Shown in pieces: positions 16,240-24,238 of a stretch of DNA of 57,984 nucleotides. Positions within the stretch are counted from its first letter, which is position 1. Every line of letters begins with the position of its first letter. A program made the translations under genes and the position numbers. The notes below the pieces were generated by a model. It had not been told where the DNA came from and did not search any database. It saw only the letters and a program-made list of their open reading frames with translations. The stretch comes from an uncultured Flavobacteriales bacterium (lineage in GTDB: Bacteria; Bacteroidota; Bacteroidia; Flavobacteriales_D; Crocinitomicaceae). Where the stretch lies: the NCBI GenBank assembly GCA_913046365.1, contig CAJWRM010000015.1, positions 1-57,984 of the forward strand, in the 5' to 3' direction.

Positions 16240-16334
16240 AAAAACACCGCTCGTTTGCAGTGTTTTTGTTGATAAGAGTAAAAATGTTTTAAGTTTCATA
16301 ATTAGAGACGCGATAGATTTTATAAAAGTTGCAT
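16240..16334 (-). ncRNA. Tandem small-RNA unit 5
   Basis: Minus-strand unit of 95 nt, the first in the direction of transcription. Conserved 5' 10-mer at 16325-16334, CGTC 14 nt later. The 3' hairpin pairs AAAAACACTGC with GCGGTGTTTTT with one U.G, followed by GTCTTTTTG. The plus strand has a C.A mismatch. Only 47 bases separate the unit from the divergent phosphatase gene. Confidence 0.6.
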
Positions 16335-16369
16335 AAGAAAAATATATCTTTTCAAAACCATATAATTAT

Positions 16370-16377
16370 TAAATTTA
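16370..16377 (+). promoter_or_regulatory. Candidate -7 box for the PafA-type phosphatase
   Basis: TAAATTTA fits seven of eight positions of TAnnTTTG and ends 4 bases before the ATG at 16382. No convincing -33 box is present. Confidence 0.35.
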
Positions 16378-16381
16378 GAAC

Positions 16382-18016
16382 ATGAGGATTATATGTTTCA
16401 TACTCGCTGTATCAGCCGGCTTATTTGCCCGATGCCAAAAGGAATCACCAAAAATTATTATTGGAATTGTTGTCGACCAAATGTGTTATGATTATTTATA
16501 TCGCTTTGAAAAAAATTACTCAGAAGATGGTTTTAAAAAACTAATGAATGAAGGCAGTCACCTAAAGAACATGCACTTTAATTATATTCCAACCTATACA
16601 GGCCCGGGACATGCATCGATATATACAGGCACAACACCGAGCAGTCACGGAATTATTGCAAATGACTGGTTAGAACGCTCATCGAATCAAAGTGTAAACT
16701 GCGTAGGAGACAATAGTGTAAAAGGAATAGAAAGTAGCCCAACCTATGGATCTTCGTCTCCCAAAAGGTTAAATACAAACACCGTTACAGACCTGCTAAA
16801 AATGTCCAATCCAGAATCAAAGGTAATATCGATGTCTATCAAAGATCGTGGAGCGATTCTACCTGGCGGACATAAAAGTGATGGAACGTACTGGTTTGAT
16901 TACGGGAAGGGTACGTTTATTACAAGTTCCTATTACAAGACCGAATTACCTAAATGGCTTCAGGATTTTAATCAAAAAAACAACGCAACATACTATGCCA
17001 ATGTTTGGACACCATTACTTGAAGAAGATGCATATTCTGTTTTGGATGACAGCCCGTATGAACGAATATTGGGAGGTAAAACTACTCCGACATTCCCCTA
17101 TGATATCCCAAGCTTGTGCGTAACAAATTCGTCCCTTCAGCCCTTTACCATGTCTCCATATGCAAATACCATGTTAACCGATTTGGCATTGAGTGCCATT
17201 AAACATGAAAATCTAGGACAAGATGAATATCCAGATATGATCTGCATCAGCTATTCATCACCAGATATCGCAGGACACGCTTTTGGTCCAGATTCAAAGG
17301 AAATTGAGGATATGTACATTCGCCTTGATATTGACCTTGCTAGATTTTTAAAATCACTTGAAGACTCTTTCGGTAGTGAAGGCTTTACCCTCTTTCTAAC
17401 TGCAGACCATGGGGTTGTAACTGTTCCGCAAAAGCTCGTTGATGAGGGATTACCTGGCGGATATGTTTTTGTGGATGAAATCATCAATAAGCTCAGGGCT
17501 TCATGTGAAAGTAGGTTTGGTATAGATTTTATAATGGGCCAGGATAATCTGAATATTTATTTAGATTATGATCTACTGGAGAACAGTAAAGACTCCATTG
17601 ATATAAACCAAGTTTTAACCCTACTCGAAAAGGAAATTTCAGGTATAGAAGGAGTCAAACAAACAGCACGTGGGTCTGAGTTAATTAAACGTATTAAAAG
17701 CGAGGACCACCTGATTCAAATGCTTCGAGAAGGATTCGACCCAAAGCGGAGCGGTGACCTATTGCTTATTTTAGAATATGGTTATTTACCTAAATCGAGT
17801 CTTTCCCTAAATCCTCATCAGGGAACCTCTCACGGTTCGGGATATACCTATGATACACACGTGCCATGCCTATGGTATGGCTCTGGAATAAAAAACAAAG
17901 AAACACTTCAGCGACTAAATATTACAGATATAGGTCCAACGTTATTGGAACTCTTGAATCTTCCGAAATCAGAATCAATCAGCGGTTCACCAATCAACGC
18001 TATACTTAAACCATAA
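16382..18016 (+). CDS. PafA-type alkaline phosphatase family protein
   Basis: The product has 544 residues with an N-terminal secretion signal of about 18 residues. It belongs to the alkaline-phosphatase superfamily branch of PafA. Metal ligands D32 (VVDQM), D295 and H299 (DIAGHAF), D342 and H343 (ADHG) are present, as is the nucleophile T73 in PTYTGPGHAS. N94 and the pair K154/R156 fit the Asn, Lys and Arg substrate-binding residues that define the phosphomonoesterase PafA group. It should hydrolyse phosphomonoesters in the periplasm or at the cell surface. The gene lies next to a PhoB-like regulator but separated by the small-RNA array. PafA of flavobacteria is reported to be made regardless of phosphate, so Pho control should not be assumed. 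Confidence 0.88.
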   Translation: MRIICFILAVSAGLFARCQKESPKIIIGIVVDQMCYDYLYRFEKNYSEDGFKKLMNEGSHLKNMHFNYIPTYTGPGHASIYTGTTPSSHGIIANDWLERSSNQSVNCVGDNSVKGIESSPTYGSSSPKRLNTNTVTDLLKMSNPESKVISMSIKDRGAILPGGHKSDGTYWFDYGKGTFITSSYYKTELPKWLQDFNQKNNATYYANVWTPLLEEDAYSVLDDSPYERILGGKTTPTFPYDIPSLCVTNSSLQPFTMSPYANTMLTDLALSAIKHENLGQDEYPDMICISYSSPDIAGHAFGPDSKEIEDMYIRLDIDLARFLKSLEDSFGSEGFTLFLTADHGVVTVPQKLVDEGLPGGYVFVDEIINKLRASCESRFGIDFIMGQDNLNIYLDYDLLENSKDSIDINQVLTLLEKEISGIEGVKQTARGSELIKRIKSEDHLIQMLREGFDPKRSGDLLLILEYGYLPKSSLSLNPHQGTSHGSGYTYDTHVPCLWYGSGIKNKETLQRLNITDIGPTLLELLNLPKSESISGSPINAILKP

Positions 18017-18026
18017 TTACGCGGAG

Positions 18027-19214
18027 ATGAAAAATAAAAAATTATTTTTGAACCACTTGGGACAGACCACGACACACCCTTTGCTTCTTGAAATTGATTA
18101 CGCAGAAGGAATCTACATATTTGACAAAAATGGTAAACGCTACATGGATATGATTTCCGGAATAGCTGTAAGCAGTTTAGGACATGGACACCCAAAGATT
18201 AAAAAAGCACTTCAAAAACAAATAGAAAAACATCTTCATGTAATGGTATACGGGGAGTTTATTCAAAAAGCTCAGCTCGAACTTTCACAAAATTTAAGAG
18301 CCCTTTTACCCAAAGAACTTAATGGACTATATATTTTAAATTCAGGTACGGAGGCTAATGAAGCTGCTATTAAACTTTGTAAGGCTGTTACAGGAAGAAA
18401 AGAAATGATCTCCTTCAAAGGTGCTTACCATGGTAGCACAAATGGGTCTTTGAGTATTTCGAGTAATGAAAAAAGAAAGAAAAGCTTCAGGCCATTGCTG
18501 CCCAATATTGAATTTATCGAACTCAATAAATTAGAGGACCTAAAAACGATAACAATTAAAACCGCAGGAGTATTTCTTGAAACCATACAAGGTGATGCTG
18601 GTGTACAAATTCCTAGCGCCGAATTTATGACTGCATTACGACAAAGATGCACGGAAACAGGAAGTCTTTTAATTCTCGATGAAATTCAGTGCGGATTGGG
18701 TCGCACCGGCAAAAACTTTGCTTTTCAACATTATCAAATTATACCTGATATTCTTACACTTGGAAAAGCACTTGGAGGAGGGCTTCCAATTGGTGCACTG
18801 GTGGCTCCGCAAAAGACATTAGCTCGATTTAGCAACAACCCAGAATTGGGCCATATCACAACCTTCGGCGGGCATCCATTAAATGCATCATCAGCCGCTG
18901 CGTTTTGCGCTATATTGGCAGACGAAATTGATCTGTCAGAGGTTGAACGTCTTGGACAAATATTAGAAGCGACAATTAACAAACATCCTGCAATTATTGC
19001 ATCAAGAAGAAAAGGAATGCTCTTTGCTTTTGACATGGAAAGCAGTATGCAGGTAGCAAAAGTTGTTGAAACTTGTCTTAAAAATGGATTGATTTTATTT
19101 TGGTTCCTTTCTAACCCGAATAGCTTTAGGATTTCTCCACCACTAAACATTACCGAGAATCAGATTGTTGCTGCAGGTAAAATAATATACAATGCAATTG
19201 ACGAAAGTATTTAA
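18027..19214 (+). CDS. Class III PLP-dependent aminotransferase
   Basis: The product has 395 residues, typical of acetylornithine, GABA and related class III aminotransferases. It shows the YMDMISGIAVSSLGHGHP start, the NSGTEANEAAIKL cofactor-binding loop, the ILDEIQCGLGRTG segment with the PLP-contacting Asp, and the Schiff-base lysine in TLGKALGGGLPIGA. The substrate cannot be fixed from sequence; with no arginine genes nearby I leave the symbol empty. The start is 10 bases after the phosphatase stop, so the pair may be cotranscribed, though their functions are unrelated on their face. Confidence 0.88.
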   Translation: MKNKKLFLNHLGQTTTHPLLLEIDYAEGIYIFDKNGKRYMDMISGIAVSSLGHGHPKIKKALQKQIEKHLHVMVYGEFIQKAQLELSQNLRALLPKELNGLYILNSGTEANEAAIKLCKAVTGRKEMISFKGAYHGSTNGSLSISSNEKRKKSFRPLLPNIEFIELNKLEDLKTITIKTAGVFLETIQGDAGVQIPSAEFMTALRQRCTETGSLLILDEIQCGLGRTGKNFAFQHYQIIPDILTLGKALGGGLPIGALVAPQKTLARFSNNPELGHITTFGGHPLNASSAAAFCAILADEIDLSEVERLGQILEATINKHPAIIASRRKGMLFAFDMESSMQVAKVVETCLKNGLILFWFLSNPNSFRISPPLNITENQIVAAGKIIYNAIDESI

Positions 19215-19269
19215 GCTTATTCAATGCTCAAACCTAGGTATTCTTTATTTTTACCCTTGAAAAAATTAC

Positions 19270-20220
19270 ATGAAGGTAACAGACTATATAAAAAACGCAG
19301 ATCAAACTTTATTTTCATTCGAAATACTTCCGCCTTTAAAAGGTAAAAGCATTCAATCGATTTATGATGGAATTGACCCTTTGATGGAATTCAACCCAAA
19401 GTTTGTGAATGTAACTTATCATAGAGAGGAGTATATATATAAGGAAAAAGACAATGGCTTACTAGAAAAGGTTTCCATCAGAAAAAGACCTGGGACTGTT
19501 GGTATTTGTGCAGCCATCATGAACAAATATAAAGTAGATGCGGTACCTCACCTGATATGTGGCGGCTTTAGCAAAGAAGAAACCGAAAATGCCTTAATTG
19601 ACCTTCAATTTCTCGGCATAGATAATGTTTTGGCATTGAGAGGTGACCCCATTAAAACAGAAAACACATTTAAAGCCCATCCCAAAGGGCATCATTTTGC
19701 TTCAGATTTAATTAATCAGGTGAATGACATGAACCATGGTAAATATTGTATCGATGATATAAAAATGGCGCCAACTGATTTTTGTATAGGTGCAGCGGGT
19801 TACCCCGAAAAGCATTTTGAAGCAATGAATCTCAAAACAGATTTAATTCACTTGAAAGAGAAGGTGGATGCGGGAGCAACCTATATTGTTACACAAATGT
19901 TTTTTGATAATAAAAAATACTTCGACTTTGTAAAGTCCTGCAGGAGCTTTGGTATTGATGTTCCGATTATACCCGGTTTGAAGCCAATAAAAACCTTAAA
20001 CCATATTACATTTTTACCGAAGTTTTTTCACATAGATTACCCTGAAGAATTATCAAGTGAGTTGCTAAAATGTAAAACGAATGCCGAAGTTGAAAAGGTG
20101 GGTATTGAGTGGGGTATTGAGCAATCCAAGGAACTTATTAAGGAAGGGGTACCGTGCATACATTACTATACCATGTCAAATTCAGATGCTGTAAAAGCAA
20201 TCGCAAATCAGATATTTTAA
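19270..20220 (+). CDS. metF: Methylenetetrahydrofolate reductase
   Basis: The product has 316 residues, the bacterial MetF length, a cytosolic FAD enzyme that makes 5-methyl-THF for methionine synthesis. The N-terminal FSFEILPPLKG with the catalytic Glu, the NVTYHREEY segment, PHLICGGFS and the LALRGDP loop are all present, and the barrel continues through GAAGYPEKH, TQMFFDN and PGLKPI. A possible -7 box TATTTTTA lies 15 bases before the ATG. No S-box or other SAM riboswitch structure could be seen in the 55-base gap. The next gene starts on the following base. Confidence 0.95.
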   Translation: MKVTDYIKNADQTLFSFEILPPLKGKSIQSIYDGIDPLMEFNPKFVNVTYHREEYIYKEKDNGLLEKVSIRKRPGTVGICAAIMNKYKVDAVPHLICGGFSKEETENALIDLQFLGIDNVLALRGDPIKTENTFKAHPKGHHFASDLINQVNDMNHGKYCIDDIKMAPTDFCIGAAGYPEKHFEAMNLKTDLIHLKEKVDAGATYIVTQMFFDNKKYFDFVKSCRSFGIDVPIIPGLKPIKTLNHITFLPKFFHIDYPEELSSELLKCKTNAEVEKVGIEWGIEQSKELIKEGVPCIHYYTMSNSDAVKAIANQIF

Positions 20221-20760
20221 ATGAAACACTATACACTTCTATTCCTATTGGTTTCCATCTTAAGTTCTTTTCAAGTTCAAGGTCAAAAAACTTCTAAGAC
20301 ACTAGTTATCGGTCAATTTGACAAACCTGATGAGCGCTATGCTATTGAAGTAGCGATAACAGATTTATTCACAAAAAACGGTGTGCCATCTGTGCCATCT
20401 CTGAATGTAATCAAACAAGGAGCGGATCCGTCAATATTGGCTCTTGATAGTATCCAAAGTAGACTAAAGCAGGCGGGTATAGATAAGATTGCAATCGTAA
20501 ATGTTCGCGGATATGACCGAAGATTTAAGATTAGTGATAAAGAAACTAGTCTTAAGGAGACCCTAGGAAGAACTAGCATATATCATATTTATAGAGAAGA
20601 GGCAACCTCTGTAAGCTTCGAATTCATTTTTTATAAAGAAAATAAGATGGTGTTTAGAGATATTTTAAAGTGTGGAAATATATCAGACAGAGATTCCGTC
20701 ATCAAAAGAATTAGAAAAAAACTACCGAAGAGAATGGCCAAAAAATGGTCACAAAATTAA
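20221..20760 (+). CDS. Secreted protein of unknown function
   Basis: I do not recognise this 179-residue product. Residues 1-21 form a signal peptide (LLFLLVSILSSFQVQGQ). The rest has alternating strands and helices (TLVIGQFDKPDERYAIEVAI, KIAIVNVRGYDRRF, VSFEFIFYKENKMVF) and a very basic C-terminus. The layout recalls small periplasmic proteins with a CsgG- or LPP20-like fold, but that is a guess. The ATG follows the metF stop with no gap. Its stop overlaps the convergent gene at 20757 by four bases. Confidence 0.7.
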   Translation: MKHYTLLFLLVSILSSFQVQGQKTSKTLVIGQFDKPDERYAIEVAITDLFTKNGVPSVPSLNVIKQGADPSILALDSIQSRLKQAGIDKIAIVNVRGYDRRFKISDKETSLKETLGRTSIYHIYREEATSVSFEFIFYKENKMVFRDILKCGNISDRDSVIKRIRKKLPKRMAKKWSQN

Positions 20761-21650
20761 AAGTTTCCTGAACGGAACTTCTTATCAAAATTCATTTCAC
20801 TTGGATCTCCATACGCCCCACATTTGGGAACACGTTCAAAAAGCTTCACGAATTTAAGCTTGAATAGCACCGGCCAATATTTAGAAGAAAACCAATTCCA
20901 TTTTGCATTCAAACCGTTCCACTCATGAATTCCAATTAATGGGATTTCAAATGTTGGAATCATCATCCAAGCTCTGTTAAATCTTACGCCAATTCCCAAG
21001 CTATAATGAAACTGCAGGTTATATGGTGATTGAAATTTATGAGGAAGCGCATACGAAGCAAATCCATCAATATAACTTGTATCAGCTGAACTAGGTCGGT
21101 ATTCAAAGTTTAGTCCAAATGCATTGTCGATAAAATGCTTTCGTGCCTTGTCAATTTTTTTCTTTCCAAAATAAATTAATGAATGAGCAGAGAGCCTTGC
21201 CGAAAACATACCCAATTTAAATGAACCTATACCTTCATTTGAAGAAATTGTTATTCCCGTCGGATCCAATAGATTAATCTTTGTCGTCTCTTTACCAGAA
21301 AAAACTTTGTAGCCTAATCCCCAATCGAAATAATCCCATATTCTACTTTTTCTGAGAAACTTAATAGGGATTCCTTTCCACTTTGGAAAATGAGCAAAGC
21401 CTAACTCCGCAGCATAACCCAATCTACCTTTAGGAACAATTGAATAAGATTCTCGATTACCGCTTGATAGATTATTTTCACCATTGACTTCAGGACTGGG
21501 AATAAGATAAGTAGCAGCAATAGAAAACTGTATTCCATCATTAACGACAACGATATAGTCATTTCCTTTTGATGTCTTTTTAAATCCGCCTTGAGCAATT
21601 AAATTTTGAGAGAGAAACAACAAGAAAGTAAAGACTATTTTTTTTCTCAT
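20757..21650 (-). CDS. Probable outer-membrane beta-barrel protein
   Basis: The product has 297 residues with a signal peptide of about 19 residues (KIVFTFLLFLSQNLIAQ). The remainder is rich in short amphipathic strands with aromatic ends (LGYAAELGFAHF, LQFHYSLGIGVRFN), as expected of an outer-membrane barrel. No named family is recognisable. The ATG overlaps the kmo stop by four bases (ATGA), so it is translationally coupled with kynurenine monooxygenase, which may hint at a transport role in that pathway; this is inference only. Confidence 0.72.
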   Translation of the reverse strand: MRKKIVFTFLLFLSQNLIAQGGFKKTSKGNDYIVVVNDGIQFSIAATYLIPSPEVNGENNLSSGNRESYSIVPKGRLGYAAELGFAHFPKWKGIPIKFLRKSRIWDYFDWGLGYKVFSGKETTKINLLDPTGITISSNEGIGSFKLGMFSARLSAHSLIYFGKKKIDKARKHFIDNAFGLNFEYRPSSADTSYIDGFASYALPHKFQSPYNLQFHYSLGIGVRFNRAWMMIPTFEIPLIGIHEWNGLNAKWNWFSSKYWPVLFKLKFVKLFERVPKCGAYGDPSEMNFDKKFRSGNF

Positions 21651-23017
21651 AATTCGAAGTTAAAGGAATCGCTTTCTTCTGCAATGAGTTTCATGACCTC
21701 ATCACTGTCCCAATTTGATTCAATATTTGGAAATTCCATGACACGGTCCATAATACCCTCTTGGATTTTTCCTTGTTTGTATGCCACACTGTATGGAATT
21801 GTACTGAAGGTTACCTGAGAGTATAACGGTAGCCATTTCTTTGGATACAACTTTGTATATTTCGCCTCGATTTTTTTCCTAAGTAAAAAGCTTTCATCTG
21901 CAACATAGTCGCGCATTTCATGATAATTATCCAAAGAAAGATCTTGTAAGGCATCACCATCTTGCTTTCTAGTTGCATTATATTCCTTGAATACAGCATC
22001 CCAATCTTCATTATGCTTCAACATTAAGTCGTTTAATACGGTGCAATCTTCAAATCCAGAATTCATTCCTTGTCCGTAAAAAGGTACTGTTGCATGTGCT
22101 GAGTCACCCATTAAAGCCACTTTGCCATGGGTCCAAGGGAAGCAACGTATAATAGCTAAAGAAGCCAAAGGATGGTCCTCCCACGCATCACCAACATTAG
22201 GCATCATTTGATAAAAATCAGGGAAAACTTCTTTGAAAAACTCGTCAACATCTTCCTTTGTTTTGAGTTTGTCAAAGGAATATTTATGGTTCTCATGTGG
22301 CATGAATAAGGTACAAGTAAAGGAGCCGTCTTCATTGGCCAAAGCAATCATCATAAAACGACCACGAGGCCATATGTGCAAGGCGTTTTTATCCATTAAA
22401 TATTCTCCATTTGGTCCAGCAGGAAGCAATACCTCCCTATATCCATCTTCTATGAAACGTTGGCTAAAATTGAAACGGGGTAGCTTTTGCATTGAGTTAT
22501 ATCGAATGGCAGAAAAAGCACCATCTGCTGCAAAAATCAAATCCGACTTGACCTCGAATTCTTCGTTGGTTTGGTTATTTCTAATGTAGGATATTGAATT
22601 TTCAAAGTCTACTTTGTAACACTCATGGTGATAATGAATATTGGCATTTCCTTTATTTTCAGCAATATCCATCATACGCGCATTTATATGGCCTCTTGAG
22701 ACAGAATAAATAACCTGTCCCTCAGCTCCATATGGCTGATAAGTAAGTTCTCCATCTTCAGCATGCATAACCCTTCCGTGCATAGGTATAGCTATTTCAC
22801 GAACAGAATCTCCTACCCCTACATCGTCTAATGCTTTCCATCCACGCACGGATAGTGCTAAATTTATGGACTTACCTGCTTGGATATCCGCTTTTCGAAT
22901 ATCAGATCTTCTTTCATAAATATTGACCTCATACCCCGCTTTTGACAGATAAACCGCCCATAAAGAACCGACCAATCCAGCTCCAATAATCGTTGCGTTT
23001 TTTTGACTTGAATTCAT
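21647..23017 (-). CDS. kmo: Kynurenine 3-monooxygenase
   Basis: The product has 456 residues. This FAD monooxygenase hydroxylates kynurenine to 3-hydroxykynurenine on the way to quinolinate or tryptophan breakdown. The FAD-binding IIGAGLVGSLWAVYLSKAG starts at residue 10, ribityl and substrate-loop segments include SINLALSVRGWKAL, and the second FAD motif is GDSAHATVPFYGQGMNSGFEDC. Kmo usually has a C-terminal membrane-associated part; here the last 60 residues are rich in aromatic and basic groups. It is flanked by a 69-residue membrane protein and an outer-membrane protein; kynureninase and other pathway genes are not in the window. Confidence 0.93.
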   Translation of the reverse strand: MNSSQKNATIIGAGLVGSLWAVYLSKAGYEVNIYERRSDIRKADIQAGKSINLALSVRGWKALDDVGVGDSVREIAIPMHGRVMHAEDGELTYQPYGAEGQVIYSVSRGHINARMMDIAENKGNANIHYHHECYKVDFENSISYIRNNQTNEEFEVKSDLIFAADGAFSAIRYNSMQKLPRFNFSQRFIEDGYREVLLPAGPNGEYLMDKNALHIWPRGRFMMIALANEDGSFTCTLFMPHENHKYSFDKLKTKEDVDEFFKEVFPDFYQMMPNVGDAWEDHPLASLAIIRCFPWTHGKVALMGDSAHATVPFYGQGMNSGFEDCTVLNDLMLKHNEDWDAVFKEYNATRKQDGDALQDLSLDNYHEMRDYVADESFLLRKKIEAKYTKLYPKKWLPLYSQVTFSTIPYSVAYKQGKIQEGIMDRVMEFPNIESNWDSDEVMKLIAEESDSFNFEL

Positions 23018-23019
23018 TG

Positions 23020-23229
23020 TTATTTTCTCCAGTGTTTCGAATAAGTAGATTCAAAATAAGTGCTTTTAAATCTATTTTTATTTTTTTTATTTTGATACGC
23101 GATTAAAATTCTCCAAAATAAAATACCAACAATCAGAATTGCAATTGCTTGTGCGGAAATATTGAGGTAATCTCTAAGAACAGAGATTGATCCTGAATAT
23201 TTGACTTGGATAAGTTCTTGTGGCGTCAT
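23020..23229 (-). CDS. Small single-span membrane protein
   Basis: The product has 69 residues with one transmembrane helix (about 24-44, ISAQAIAILIVGILFWRIL) and a very basic C-terminal tail (YQNKKNKNRFK). No family is recognised. It ends 2 bases before the kmo start, so it is the first gene of the kmo unit. Its function is unknown; a membrane anchor or accessory role for Kmo would be a guess. Confidence 0.6.
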   Translation of the reverse strand: MTPQELIQVKYSGSISVLRDYLNISAQAIAILIVGILFWRILIAYQNKKNKNRFKSTYFESTYSKHWRK

Positions 23230-23296
23230 ATTGATAGCTTAAACACGAATTTACTGAGTTTGTTGTCATTAAAAACGAGATAAAATAAAGAATTAT

Positions 23297-24238
23297 TCAC
23301 ATTCCTTGTTTTCCAGTGGAGTTGACGAAAAATACATTTCGCTTTATTCCCTTGAACTTTGCTCTCTTCATTGGACTTCTCTTCAACAATTCACGGTAGG
23401 TCTCCTCGTTTAAGTCCATCCAATCTTTTTTAGTTAAATCAAGAAGCTTGGGGTTTTGAAAGCGTTCCTCCTTATTAGGTTTAGACAATCTATTCCAAGG
23501 ACAAACATCCTGACATACATCACAACCAAATGCCCAATTATCCATTTTACCCTTAAATTCATTGGGTAAAACTTGATCCTTTAATTCTATAGTCAGATAA
23601 GAAATACATCGAGAAGCATCAACAAGCTGAGGTTCAACAATAGCATCAGTTGGACACTGATCAAGGCACTTTGTACAACTTCCACAATAATCCTTGATAG
23701 GTCCGTCTTGATCAAATTCTAAATCCGTAATAAGCTCAGCAATAAAGAAAAAACTTCCCGCCTTAGGATGAATTAAGTTTGAATTTTTACCGATCCATCC
23801 CAAACCCGACTTCTTTGCCCATGCCCGGTCCATAACCGGTGCAGAGTCAACAAACGCCCTGCCCTCGACCTCTCCGATGGTTTCTTTTAAAAATTCAAAA
23901 AGAGCAAGTAATCGTTCCTTTACAACGAAATGATAATCTTCTCCATATGCATATTTGGAAATCTTAGGCGCTTCTGAATCTGTCTGTACATCATCGCTGG
24001 CATAATTAAAAAGTAAAGAAATTACTGATTTAGAACCTGGAACAAGCTTTGTAGGATCTAACCTTTTATCAAAATGATTTTCCATGTAAGACATCTTACC
24101 CTGGTGGTTATTTTTTAACCAATTTTCGAGATGAGGAGCTTCCTCCTCTAGAAATCCAGCTTTAGAAAAGCCACAATAAAAAAAACCTAGCTCCTGTGCT
24201 TTGGATATTATTGAATGCTTATGTTTATTAGCATTCAT
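23297..24238 (-). CDS. queG: Epoxyqueuosine reductase QueG
   Basis: The product has 313 residues. This cobalamin and Fe-S enzyme makes queuosine in tRNA by reducing epoxyqueuosine. The N-terminal half is the DUF1730 substrate and cobalamin domain with [10 protein letters not shown] and an [20 protein letters not shown] segment. The C-terminal half has two ferredoxin-like cysteine clusters, [16 protein letters not shown] and [11 protein letters not shown]. It is short of HEAT repeats, as in the shorter form of the family. Its ATG follows the ruvB stop without a gap. Confidence 0.93.
   Translation of the reverse strand: MNANKHKHSIISKAQELGFFYCGFSKAGFLEEEAPHLENWLKNNHQGKMSYMENHFDKRLDPTKLVPGSKSVISLLFNYASDDVQTDSEAPKISKYAYGEDYHFVVKERLLALFEFLKETIGEVEGRAFVDSAPVMDRAWAKKSGLGWIGKNSNLIHPKAGSFFFIAELITDLEFDQDGPIKDYCGSCTKCLDQCPTDAIVEPQLVDASRCISYLTIELKDQVLPNEFKGKMDNWAFGCDVCQDVCPWNRLSKPNKEERFQNPKLLDLTKKDWMDLNEETYRELLKRSPMKRAKFKGIKRNVFFVNSTGKQGM

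Larger units (their letters stand above)
15606..16334 (-). repeat. Array of five tandem non-coding units
   Basis: Five direct, imperfect copies of a 91-97 nt unit are separated by AT-rich spacers of 48, 46, 69 and 99 bases. Each unit, read on the minus strand, starts with the identical ATGCAACTTT, has CGTC exactly 14 bases later, a less conserved TTAACTC or TTACTC block near position 55-65, and a hairpin followed by 5-9 T. Units 1 and 2 share the run ACTAAGACTTTTAACTCAA; units 4 and 5 share TTTACTCTTATC. This implies stepwise local duplication. The stretch holds no convincing protein gene. It fills the whole gap between the PhoB-like regulator and the PafA-type phosphatase. Confidence 0.85.

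Noticed and set aside
16035..16247. 70-residue minus-strand open frame across array unit 4
   Set aside because: It overlaps the hairpin and the AT-rich spacer, is rich in Phe, Tyr and Leu from T-runs, and has no counterpart in the other four units.
15606..16334. CRISPR array or integron attC array
   Set aside because: Repeats are imperfect and long with hairpins and T-runs, spacers are AT-rich and of uneven length, and no cas, integrase or cassette gene lies nearby.
15606..16334. Array as plain bidirectional terminators for the two flanking genes
   Set aside because: One terminator would suffice. The conserved 10-mer, the constant 14-nt spacing to CGTC and the strand-specific wobbles are not explained by termination alone.
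18734..19150. 138-residue frame antisense to the aminotransferase
   Set aside because: The plus-strand frame has a full set of class III aminotransferase motifs there; the antisense frame has no recognisable family and no promoter.
19215..19269. SAM riboswitch before metF
   Set aside because: The gap has only 55 bases with no kink-turn or multi-helix structure.
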